Assembly: GCA_012799425.1 (NCBI GenBank)
Contig: JAAZLF010000586.1
Location: forward strand, 1-5,127
Length of the DNA: 5,127 nucleotides
Origin: Actinomycetales bacterium
GTDB taxonomy: Bacteria; Actinomycetota; Actinomycetes; Actinomycetales; Dermabacteraceae
Direction of reading: 5' to 3'
Notes under the pieces: generated by a model
Database searches by the model: none
Seen by the model: only the letters and a program-made list of their open reading frames with translations
Told to the model about the DNA's origin: nothing
Translations under genes and position numbers: made by a program
Part shown: positions 1-5,127 of the stretch, in pieces
How the letters are laid out: each line of letters opens with the position of its first letter
Position numbering within the stretch: position 1 is the first letter of the stretch

Positions 1-1526
1 ACGTAGGCCGCGCGCGCCATCGGGAACTGCTCCACGAACTCTTCGGCGCCGGTGCGCGGGGAGACCATGGCCAGCGGTTTGCCCGAGTGGAGGAAGTCCC
101 CGACCACGGCCGAGACGTCGGAGATCATGGCGTCCGCCGCATTGAAGCAGTCGGTCACGCTCATCTCGTTCTCGGCGATCTCGCCGAACAGATGCTCGCG
201 CCCCGTGGAGCCGGCATCCGATGCGAGCATCTCCCGGATCTCGTCACAGGCTGCTCGCAGCTCCGGGGAGCGCGAGCTGTAGGGATGGGGGCGGAAGATC
301 ACGGTGCACCCGCGGTCGAGCAGACCGCGGACGATCGCCGGACCTGCCCCCAGGGAGGAGTAGTTGGTCTCCGCCTGGTAGCCGAGCCACGTGGGGGCGT
401 AGAGGACGGAGCGCTCCTCGAGCTCGCCGATCGGCCCGCGCTCCCCGTCCACGTCCTCCACCTGGGGTCGCCCCACGATGCGGAAGATGTCGGGAGGCAT
501 CGACACCCCGAACTTCTCGAACCTGTCGATCGCCGCCTGGCCGGCCACGAAGTCCCTGTCGTACATCCGGATGATCGGGGTGGCGCTGGAGGCCTTGTCG
601 GACTCGCCGTGCAGCAGCTGGATATGCGTGAGCTGGGAGTAGCGCACCATGTGGTTGTTGCGCATCGCGTTGTTCACGTAGAACACGCCTCGTGCCGAGG
701 GGACGATCAGCTCGTCCAGGTCGGTGAGCGAGCGGCGCAGCAGGACAGGATGGTCCGTCACCGCCGCGAGCTGGCGGAAGTTCGGGACGGTGCGGGTCAC
801 CAGCACGAACGGGACACCGAGGCGTTCGAGGTAGGGCAACCACATCGTCACCTGGAAGGCCGAACGAGCGGGCGCATTCCAGTAGATGTAGAAGACCGGC
901 GCCATCGTCTCGAGAGTCTGGAACAGGTTCGCCTGGAAGCGGTGCCGGGTCCGTATACGGCGGATGATGTCCACGAAGGCGAAGAGGGCCAGCCCGATGG
1001 ACAATGCGGACAGCGCCACCGCCACGAGGATCAGCGGAAGCGCTGCGAGGCCCGTGAGGAGCAGGGCGATCAGCGACAGCAGGTTCAGGGGGAAGATCCA
1101 GCCGTAGGGGAACGCGGCATCGTTCCTCGGCTCATGCTCGGGAAATCCGGAGGCGTAAGGGACGGCCACTCCGTTGGCCGAGCGCACGACGGGCTCGATG
1201 GCGAGAGCGCCCAGAGCGAGCAGGGTCCCCGCGATCTCGAGCGCGTGGAGGTCCTCCGCCACGAAGAGCTGGGCCCCCGCGGCGGCGATGAGGAGGAATC
1301 GTGCCGTGAGATATCGTCCGAGGCCGCCCACTCCACGAGGCGCCCCCAGCAGAGTGCGACGCTGCCTCCACATGAGGATCGCGAGGGGCACCAGAGGGGC
1401 CGCAAGGGCCCAGCCGGTGTCTTCGAGCGCGACCACCGCCACCGTGGCGAGCACCGCGAGGGTGTTCACGAGCGCAGGCCACAGGGACATCATGTTCATG
1501 GCCTTGCCGACGCTGCTCATCTTCAC
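1..1526 (-). CDS. Membrane-anchored CDP-glycerol glycerophosphotransferase-like protein (TagF-type), C-terminus cut by window edge
   Basis: 508 codons lie in the window; no stop is reached before position 1. Residues are counted from the GTG at 1526. Hydrophobic segments lie near 16-34, 39-53, 74-90, 95-113, 142-162 and 163-187, so the first 190 residues look multi-pass. A soluble domain follows, with hallmarks of the Glyphos_transf (TagF/TagB) family: HGESDK at 306-311, RPHPY with H414, and SDVSAVVGDF from S469. In TagF two histidines are catalytically important; by motif they should be H306 and H414 here (inference). The family moves glycerol phosphate, or a similar polyol phosphate, from a CDP donor to a growing teichoic-acid chain at the inner membrane face. 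Start choice: AAGAGG at 1536-1541 is 9 bases from GTG 1526, and an in-frame TAG at 1533-1535 excludes a longer protein. ATG 1520 and ATG 1499 are alternatives. It is probably co-transcribed with the glycosyltransferase gene 130 bases upstream. The fold is fairly sure; donor and acceptor are not known. Confidence 0.85.
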   Translation of the reverse strand, partial: MKMSSVGKAMNMMSLWPALVNTLAVLATVAVVALEDTGWALAAPLVPLAILMWRQRRTLLGAPRGVGGLGRYLTARFLLIAAAGAQLFVAEDLHALEIAGTLLALGALAIEPVVRSANGVAVPYASGFPEHEPRNDAAFPYGWIFPLNLLSLIALLLTGLAALPLILVAVALSALSIGLALFAFVDIIRRIRTRHRFQANLFQTLETMAPVFYIYWNAPARSAFQVTMWLPYLERLGVPFVLVTRTVPNFRQLAAVTDHPVLLRRSLTDLDELIVPSARGVFYVNNAMRNNHMVRYSQLTHIQLLHGESDKASSATPIIRMYDRDFVAGQAAIDRFEKFGVSMPPDIFRIVGRPQVEDVDGERGPIGELEERSVLYAPTWLGYQAETNYSSLGAGPAIVRGLLDRGCTVIFRPHPYSSRSPELRAACDEIREMLASDAGSTGREHLFGEIAENEMSVTDCFNAADAMISDVSAVVGDFLHSGKPLAMVSPRTGAEEFVEQFPMARAAY

Positions 1527-1656
1527 GCTGTGCTACCTCTTGTCGCGGTCGATCGGAGGCCGCTCGTCTGCAGCTGCATCCGACCGGGCATCCTCGATAT
1601 CTTGCCATGGACGACCCCGGCTGATCCCGATAGCGGGGAACTTCACCGCCTGCCTG
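1527..1656. other. Intergenic gap between glycosyltransferase and glycerophosphotransferase genes
   Basis: This 130-base gap holds no credible gene. It contains an imperfect hairpin just after the upstream gene's stop (listed separately), a perfect 10-base palindrome TGCAGCTGCA at 1569-1578 (43 bases before the GTG start), and the ribosome binding site AAGAGG at 1536-1541. I could not find a convincing -35/-10 pair on the minus strand, so I infer read-through from the upstream gene. A weak internal promoter cannot be excluded. Confidence 0.6.
1615..1638 (-). terminator. Imperfect GC hairpin after glycosyltransferase stop, possible weak terminator or processing site
   Basis: On the minus strand the arms CCCCGCT and AGCCGGGG can pair over seven base pairs with one bulged C and a nine-base loop. 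The hairpin begins 19 bases after the TGA at 1657-1659. No T-run follows, so it is not a classic intrinsic terminator. It could lower expression of the downstream transferase gene or protect the upstream message. Read by eye only, with no folding energy computed. Confidence 0.25.
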
Positions 1657-3579
1657 TCAGGAGCGCTTGAGCGCGGCGGCCAGGCGCCTGGCAGCGCCCC
1701 GAGCGGAGCGCTTGCCGAGCTCGAGGACACCCTCTGGCCGGACCGGCGCCGGCACGCTCTCGATCCGCACGTCGCCGCCGGCGAGTGCGACGGCACGCGG
1801 CAGGGGAAGCGTGACCGCGCCGTGCTGATTCGCCACCCTGAGGCTCGTCGCGTTGCGTGGCACCGCGACGGCGAGCAGCCCGCCGTCGAGCTGCGCCATC
1901 GGCGCCTCCGTCGTGCCCGACGTCTGCGCGGCCGTCTCCAGGACCGTCACCTGCAGGGAGTCCGCAGCATCGGCGCGCAGCAGGGCCATCTGATGCCCGG
2001 GGGCCGTCTCCAGCACCCCGACCAGCACGACCTCGGGGCCGGTCCGCGCCAACAGGGTGTACCCGATGTCCAGCGAGAGGTTGCCATGGCCCTTGGTGAA
2101 GTAAGCGACGCCCAGCTCCCTGGAACCGCCCTCGGCCTGGTGCAACAGTCTGCGCTCGTCGGTCACCCTCGTCGAGCGGTGCCGGCCGAGGCGGTTCTCC
2201 AGCTCCTCGTCGCCGAAGCGCTGGACGATCCAGAGATCCCACACGCCCTTGTCGAGACCCTCTGCGTCCACGTCGACGCGGAACCGCAAGCCGGGGAGGC
2301 CTTCGACCGTCATCGGCTGCGTTCCTTCAGCGACCAGGTCGATCATCTCGTCGGTTCCGCGCCGTCGGAGGCGCAGCACGGCCTCATCTGCGACCGTGAC
2401 GGCGTCGCGCACCCGGACGCTCACCTCTGTGCGGACCACGCCGTTCTCGACCTCGAGCTCTTCGAGGGTCGGCACGCCCACGACCTTCACATCTCGCACG
2501 AGCTCCTCGCCCACGATTCTCACCAGCTCATCCGGGAGATCCAGCCGGAAGCTCCCTTCGGTGAAGACGAGGCGGGGCTGCCCGTTGTCCTTCTCCCACT
2601 GGATGACCGCACGCAGGTCATCGAGCCGTCCGGCCAGCGCCAGGCGTGCCTTCAACCGGTTGAAGGAGCCCAGGTGCGCGGCCACGGCGTCGTTGAAGTG
2701 CGGGCCCACGACTCGCTGCATCTCGGAGACGATGTGCTCCTGGGCCTGTTCATCGACGTCCAGGAACCGAGGGTGCAGGGCCTTGCGCATCGCGCCCTGC
2801 ACCGGGCGGTGCAGCACGCCGTCACGGATCTCGCCGGGCTCGGACCACGTGATGATCACGTCCACCACCGCGGTGAGCAGATCCGAGTACTCCGTGGCGG
2901 AGCGCGGGCGAGAGGTGACGTTCCTGCCGTCCTCACGCTTGCGGATCAGCACGAAGGGCTTATCGGCTCGCACGCTGATCTTCTCGGCCACGAGATAGCA
3001 GGCGGCGGTGAAGGGCTGATCGGAGCCGATGCGCAGATGGGTGGGGTTGTGGGCCCCGGTCTTCTTCACCAGGTCGGTGCGGAACAGCTTGATCGCGGTC
3101 AACGAGTTGAACAGCTTGTCGTGGACCAGGTGGGCGTCGGCCTTGGTCTCCTTGAACATCGAGCCGGGCGCGTGGCGACCGTTGAGGCCGGCCATCTTCG
3201 CGAGCACGATGTCCGAGCCGTGCTTCTCGGCATAGTCGGCGAGGTCGCCGAGGGCGCCGTCGGTGAGCACGTCGTCGGAGCCGACCACGAAGAAGTACTT
3301 CCCGGTCACGGCAGCGATGCCCTTGTTGCAGGGGTCTGCGGGGCCGCCGGAGTTCGGCTGGTTCAGCAGGCGGTAGTTGGAGTGCTTCTCGGCGTACTCG
3401 GCGAGCACCTTCTCGGAGCCGTCGTCGGAGCCATCATTGACGAGGACGACTTCGAGCTGCTCCTTGCTCAGCCCCTGCTTCTCGATCGCGTCGAGGGTCT
3501 CGACGAGGTAGGGCATCGAGTTGTACACAGGGACCACGAGCGAGACGAGCGGTGCCTCTTCGGTCTTCTGGTTCATCAC
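1657..3579 (-). CDS. GT2-family glycosyltransferase, TarS/TarP-like, probably decorates a teichoic-acid-type polymer
   Basis: 640 residues from GTG 3579. GAAAGG at 3586-3591 is 6 bases from this GTG and 9 from ATG 3576, so either start works. Residues 11-225 form a GT-A nucleotide-sugar transferase domain: SLVVPVYNS (13-21), VNDGSDDGS (47-55, D49 at the nucleotide site), VVGSDD (98-103, the DxD-type metal site) and GSDQPF (185-190). By analogy with TarS/TarP, D187 would be the catalytic base. A helical stretch follows (about 226-335). Two beta-rich regions (about 335-475 and 485-610) include GVWDLW (445-450) and YFTKGHGNLSL (493-503), and resemble the accessory beta-sandwich part of wall-teichoic-acid glycosyltransferases. 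The C-terminus is basic (KRSARGAARR), with no membrane segment, so a cytoplasmic or membrane-peripheral enzyme is likely. The sugar donor cannot be read from the sequence. The downstream CDP-glycerol transferase-like gene supports a role on a polyol-phosphate polymer (inference). The first Asp of DxD is Gly here. Confidence 0.88.
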   Translation of the reverse strand: MMNQKTEEAPLVSLVVPVYNSMPYLVETLDAIEKQGLSKEQLEVVLVNDGSDDGSEKVLAEYAEKHSNYRLLNQPNSGGPADPCNKGIAAVTGKYFFVVGSDDVLTDGALGDLADYAEKHGSDIVLAKMAGLNGRHAPGSMFKETKADAHLVHDKLFNSLTAIKLFRTDLVKKTGAHNPTHLRIGSDQPFTAACYLVAEKISVRADKPFVLIRKREDGRNVTSRPRSATEYSDLLTAVVDVIITWSEPGEIRDGVLHRPVQGAMRKALHPRFLDVDEQAQEHIVSEMQRVVGPHFNDAVAAHLGSFNRLKARLALAGRLDDLRAVIQWEKDNGQPRLVFTEGSFRLDLPDELVRIVGEELVRDVKVVGVPTLEELEVENGVVRTEVSVRVRDAVTVADEAVLRLRRRGTDEMIDLVAEGTQPMTVEGLPGLRFRVDVDAEGLDKGVWDLWIVQRFGDEELENRLGRHRSTRVTDERRLLHQAEGGSRELGVAYFTKGHGNLSLDIGYTLLARTGPEVVLVGVLETAPGHQMALLRADAADSLQVTVLETAAQTSGTTEAPMAQLDGGLLAVAVPRNATSLRVANQHGAVTLPLPRAVALAGGDVRIESVPAPVRPEGVLELGKRSARGAARRLAAALKRS

Positions 3580-3653
3580 GCTTGGCCTTTCTCTGTTCCG
3601 TATGGCCTCGATGTCTTCTCACAGCACATGAAGGGCCCGCTGGCGGAGCGCCC

Positions 3654-3682
3654 ACGCTATGGCGTCCCTCGGCATTCCTCAA
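3654..3682 (-). promoter_or_regulatory. Candidate sigma70-type promoter for the glycosyltransferase gene
   Basis: Read on the minus strand, TTGAGG (3677-3682) is a good -35 match and TAGCGT (3654-3659) fits the loose actinobacterial TAnnnT -10 box. They are separated by exactly 17 bases. Transcription would start near 3647, leaving about 68 bases of leader before the GTG at 3579. It lies wholly between genes and points the right way. Short motifs of this kind occur by chance, so confidence is moderate. Confidence 0.45.
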
Positions 3683-3719
3683 ACATCCCCGCCGTGCGCG
3701 GCCATGCACATCACGCCTG

Positions 3720-3760
3720 CGGGTCACGGCCCTCGGTGGTCACCGCGGCCCTCGCGGCGC
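3720..3760 (-). terminator. Repeat-palindrome structure downstream of the DUF4194 gene, possible terminator
   Basis: A palindrome CGGTG-GT-CACCG (3734-3745) is flanked by two direct copies of CGGCCCTCG (3727-3735 and 3746-3754), starting about 14 bases beyond the DUF4194 stop. In RNA from the minus strand the two GGCC parts can pair with each other outside a CGGT/ACCG stem with a GACC loop, giving a two-part hairpin. No T-run follows. It may end the DUF4194 transcript ahead of the next gene's promoter. Confidence 0.3.
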
Positions 3761-3767
3761 TTCGCGC

Positions 3768-4463
3768 TCAGGCCTCGGGCGCTCCCTGCGCCTCGCCGAG
3801 ATCGTCCTCGTCCTGATCGGCGTCGCTCGGATCCTCGAGCCCGCCCACTCCGGCCTCGCGGTACAGGGCGATGAACTCGCGCGCGGTGTCGGGCCCGATC
3901 ATCAGCCGCAGCACGGGCGAGACCTCGTAGTCGTCGCCCTGCTCGTCCAGCAGACCGGTGCGCTGGAGCTTGGCGATCGAGGCACGCACCTCCCTGGCGA
4001 ATCCGGCCTCGTCGGTCGAGGTGGTGCGCCGGTATGCCGCGAGCGCCTGCTGCAGCTCGGCCTCGGAGACGACGGTGCGCTGGCCGCGGGAGGACTGGGT
4101 CAGCAGCATCTGGCGGAGCACCAGCAGCAGCACCGAGTCCAGGCGGTTCATCCCGGTCAGGCGGCGCAGCAGCTTGGGCGCGTCGGGGTCCTCCTCGCTC
4201 TGGCGCACGAAGGCGACCTGGGCGTCGTCGTCGACGATCAGTTCGAGGAAGAGGTCGGCGAGACGGGCCTCGATCGCGGCGCGGTCCCGCAGCAGCTGCG
4301 CGTAGCGGCCGGCGTCCCGCCTGCCGTCGAGGAAGGGGCCCTGCATCAGGTGGACGAGCACCCTCCGGGACTCGTCGACCAGCGCGGTGCCGGGGACGGA
4401 CGGGGCGCCGTCCTCCCCCGGCGCGGGGTCGGCGGCTTCGGCGGGCGAGGCGGAGCTGATCAC
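3768..4463 (-). CDS. DUF4194 protein (JetB/MksE-like SMC accessory subunit), orphan
   Basis: 231 residues. Residues 1-28 are Ala/Pro/Asp-rich and probably disordered. RRVLVHLMQGPFLD (33-46), the helix AAIEARLADLFLELIVDDD (62-80), VAFVRQ (83-88) and the hydrophobic helix LDSVLLLVLRQMLL (108-121) match the DUF4194 pattern. A winged-helix-like second half follows, with VVSEAELQQAL (131-141) and VRASIAKLQRTGLLDEQGDDYEV (159-181). The tail from 208 is acidic. DUF4194 proteins are the kite subunits of Wadjet (JetB) and MksBEF (MksE), which bind the kleisin and help the SMC motor act on DNA, cleaving plasmid DNA in Wadjet. No kleisin, SMC or nuclease gene adjoins it, so its partner, if any, is elsewhere. 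Start: GTG 4463 has AGGTGG at 4470-4475, 6 bases away. An in-frame ATG at 4508 lacks a binding site and would add a Pro/Arg-rich leader. Family assignment rests on recalled pattern. Confidence 0.8.
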   Translation of the reverse strand: MISSASPAEAADPAPGEDGAPSVPGTALVDESRRVLVHLMQGPFLDGRRDAGRYAQLLRDRAAIEARLADLFLELIVDDDAQVAFVRQSEEDPDAPKLLRRLTGMNRLDSVLLLVLRQMLLTQSSRGQRTVVSEAELQQALAAYRRTTSTDEAGFAREVRASIAKLQRTGLLDEQGDDYEVSPVLRLMIGPDTAREFIALYREAGVGGLEDPSDADQDEDDLGEAQGAPEA

Positions 4464-4625
4464 GAGGCCCCACCTTACCGGCGCTCCAGGTGCCGGACGA
4501 GCCGTCATCGACTGAGCGGTCGGTCGATATGCGGGCGCGGCGGGGCCGGATCTGTTCCAATGGCTTCCACACGCAGGAGGACCTCCGTGCGACCGTGCGG
4601 AGGAGTCGACCGCAAGGAGCCGACC
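4464..4625. promoter_or_regulatory. Divergent intergenic region serving the DUF4194 gene and the coiled-coil gene
   Basis: The two flanking genes point away from each other, so promoters for both should lie in these 162 bases. I could not pick a convincing -35/-10 pair in either direction. An AT-richer patch, GATAT (near 4526-4530), is the best -10-like spot but lacks a well-spaced -35. The right third holds the leader hairpin and two ribosome binding sites of the plus-strand gene; the left end holds AGGTGG for the DUF4194 gene. Confidence 0.45.
4582..4603 (+). promoter_or_regulatory. Leader hairpin upstream of the coiled-coil gene
   Basis: CCTCCGTGC (4582-4590) and GTGCGGAGG (4595-4603) pair over nine base pairs, two of them G-T wobbles, closed by the tetraloop GACC. 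The stem ends 22 bases before ATG 4626 and leaves its AAGGAG site (4614-4619) free. It buries the alternative GTG start at 4587-4589. This could favour the ATG start, or it may only be a leader stem. No folding energy was computed. Confidence 0.35.
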
Positions 4626-5127
4626 ATGGAACTGTCCACGCCCGTCATCATCGCGATCGCCCTGCTTGTGCTCGTCCTCCTGATCGTCCTGATCGTGGTG
4701 GGGGTGCGAGCCTCGCAGAAACGCAGGGCACAGCAGCAGGAGGCTGACCGGCAGCGGGCCGCGCAGCTGCGTGAGGAGGCCGCGCAGAACGAGCAGGTGG
4801 TCCAGGAGCGCGATCTGAAGGCACGCGAGAACGAGATCGAGGCGGACCGCACCCGTCTCGACGCAGAGCGCAAGGCCAAGGAGGCCGAGCGGGAGCAGAT
4901 CGCCGCCGAGCGTCGGCACGCCGAGGCCTCGAAGCAGCGCTCCGCGGTCGATCAGGAGCGCGGCGCGGTCCAGGATCAGCTCGCGGAGGCCGATCGGCTC
5001 GATCCCGACGCCGCGCACGGCAGCCGCGCCGGCCAGGGGCAGCATGTCGGTGAGCACGAGGGCGCATCTCCGAGCCATGGTCGTCGTGCCGCCCGCCCCG
5101 TCGACGAGCACCCTGCCGCGGATCCTG
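4626..5127 (+). CDS. Membrane-anchored coiled-coil protein of unknown function, C-terminus cut by window edge
   Basis: 167 complete codons, open at the right edge. ATG 4626 has AAGGAG (4614-4619) at 6 bases. Residues 6-27 are one strong hydrophobic helix (IIAIALLVLVLLIVLIVVGV), followed by basic KRR, so an N-terminal anchor with the bulk in the cytoplasm is likely. Residues 32-120 are almost wholly Glu/Ala/Arg/Gln/Lys, with heptad-like spacing typical of a long coiled coil. A segment ADRLDPD (about 121-127) ends it, and a Gly/His/Glu/Pro-rich tail of low complexity follows. I recall actinobacterial hypothetical proteins with this same order (anchor, charged coiled coil, ADxLDPD, polar tail), but no function is known to me. 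Such proteins could act as envelope or cell-division scaffolds, which is speculation. An in-frame GTG at 4587 with AGGAGG at 6 bases could add 13 residues. Third-position G/C drops after about 5010, consistent with a poorly constrained tail. Confidence 0.8.
   Translation, partial: MELSTPVIIAIALLVLVLLIVLIVVGVRASQKRRAQQQEADRQRAAQLREEAAQNEQVVQERDLKARENEIEADRTRLDAERKAKEAEREQIAAERRHAEASKQRSAVDQERGAVQDQLAEADRLDPDAAHGSRAGQGQHVGEHEGASPSHGRRAARPVDEHPAADP

Larger units (their letters stand above)
3580..3767. other. Intergenic gap between DUF4194 gene and glycosyltransferase gene
   Basis: These 188 bases carry no supported gene. From right to left they hold the repeat-palindrome structure, the candidate promoter, a possible leader hairpin (GGGCGCT pairing with AGC and GCCC around a two-base bulge) and the GAAAGG ribosome binding site. 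I looked for remnants of jetC/mksB here and saw none, and the gap is too short for more than a fragment. Confidence 0.6.

Noticed and set aside
87..1670. Long plus-strand open frame opposite the glycerophosphotransferase gene
   Set aside because: Its translation is rich in His, Arg, Gly and Glu with no recognisable domain. The minus strand reads a clear membrane-plus-transferase protein with family motifs and strong codon bias.
3434..3727. Minus-strand 97-residue frame across the intergenic gap and the start of the GT2 gene
   Set aside because: It overlaps the conserved GT-A N-terminus in another frame, is Arg-rich, and shows no jetC or other recognisable remnant.
1174..3816. 880-residue plus-strand open frame
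   Set aside because: It is antisense to the GT2 gene and spans two genes and two gaps. Long antisense frames are expected in GC-rich coding DNA, and it has no domain or ribosome binding site.
3768..4463. A complete Wadjet defence operon in the window
   Set aside because: Only the JetB-type subunit is present. Neither flank encodes a kleisin, an SMC ATPase with Walker motifs or a topoisomerase-like nuclease.
4461..4508. ATG at 4508 as start of the DUF4194 gene
   Set aside because: It has no Shine-Dalgarno-like sequence and adds a Pro/Arg-rich leader, while GTG 4463 has AGGTGG at proper spacing.
4464..5111. N-terminal extension of the DUF4194 frame to a start at 5111 (447 residues)
   Set aside because: The extension is the mirror image of the coiled-coil gene (GAG/GCG codons read as CTC/CGC), giving Leu/Arg/Asp runs. 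The DUF4194 match begins only after 4463, where a good ribosome binding site lies.
5044..5127. New plus-strand gene from ATG 5044 preceded by AGGGG
   Set aside because: It would overlap the still-open coiled-coil gene, the spacing is short, and only 28 residues are visible. Left as a possibility under the codon-bias finding.
1..5127. CRISPR array, tRNA or rRNA, insertion sequence, phage or attachment site
   Set aside because: No regularly spaced repeats, no cloverleaf-like segment, no transposase or integrase motifs and no terminal inverted repeats with target duplication were seen on either strand.

Overview
The window is high-GC DNA with strong G/C bias at third codon positions and several GTG starts. 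This fits an actinobacterium, possibly of the Dermabacteraceae/Brachybacterium type. That assignment is a judgement from composition and gene families, not from a database match. Four protein genes account for almost all of it. I see no RNA gene, CRISPR array, insertion sequence or phage gene.

Left part (1-3579, minus strand): two cell-envelope polymer genes read right to left. The upstream one (1657-3579) is a GT2-family glycosyltransferase with a TarS/TarP-like layout: an N-terminal GT-A domain, then a long beta-rich C-terminal part. After a 130-base gap comes a membrane-anchored CDP-glycerol glycerophosphotransferase-like protein (1526 down past position 1). It has about six hydrophobic segments, then a TagF-type transferase domain, and it is cut by the window edge. 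Together they suggest a locus that makes and decorates a teichoic-acid-like glycerol-phosphate polymer. A plausible promoter (TTGAGG-N17-TAGCGT) lies ahead of the glycosyltransferase.

Middle (3768-4463, minus strand): a 231-residue DUF4194 protein, the family of JetB/MksE, the kite (winged-helix) subunit of Wadjet/MksBEF SMC complexes. Its usual partners (kleisin JetA/MksF, SMC ATPase JetC/MksB, nuclease JetD/MksG) are not beside it. The gene is bounded by the glycosyltransferase on one side and a divergent gene on the other. This orphan SMC accessory subunit is the most unusual feature of the window.

Right part (4464-5127): a 162-base divergent intergenic region, then a plus-strand gene (from 4626, open at the right edge). 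It encodes an N-terminal membrane anchor, a long charged coiled coil and a disordered-looking tail. Its mRNA leader contains a 9-bp hairpin and a second, in-frame, well-spaced GTG start.
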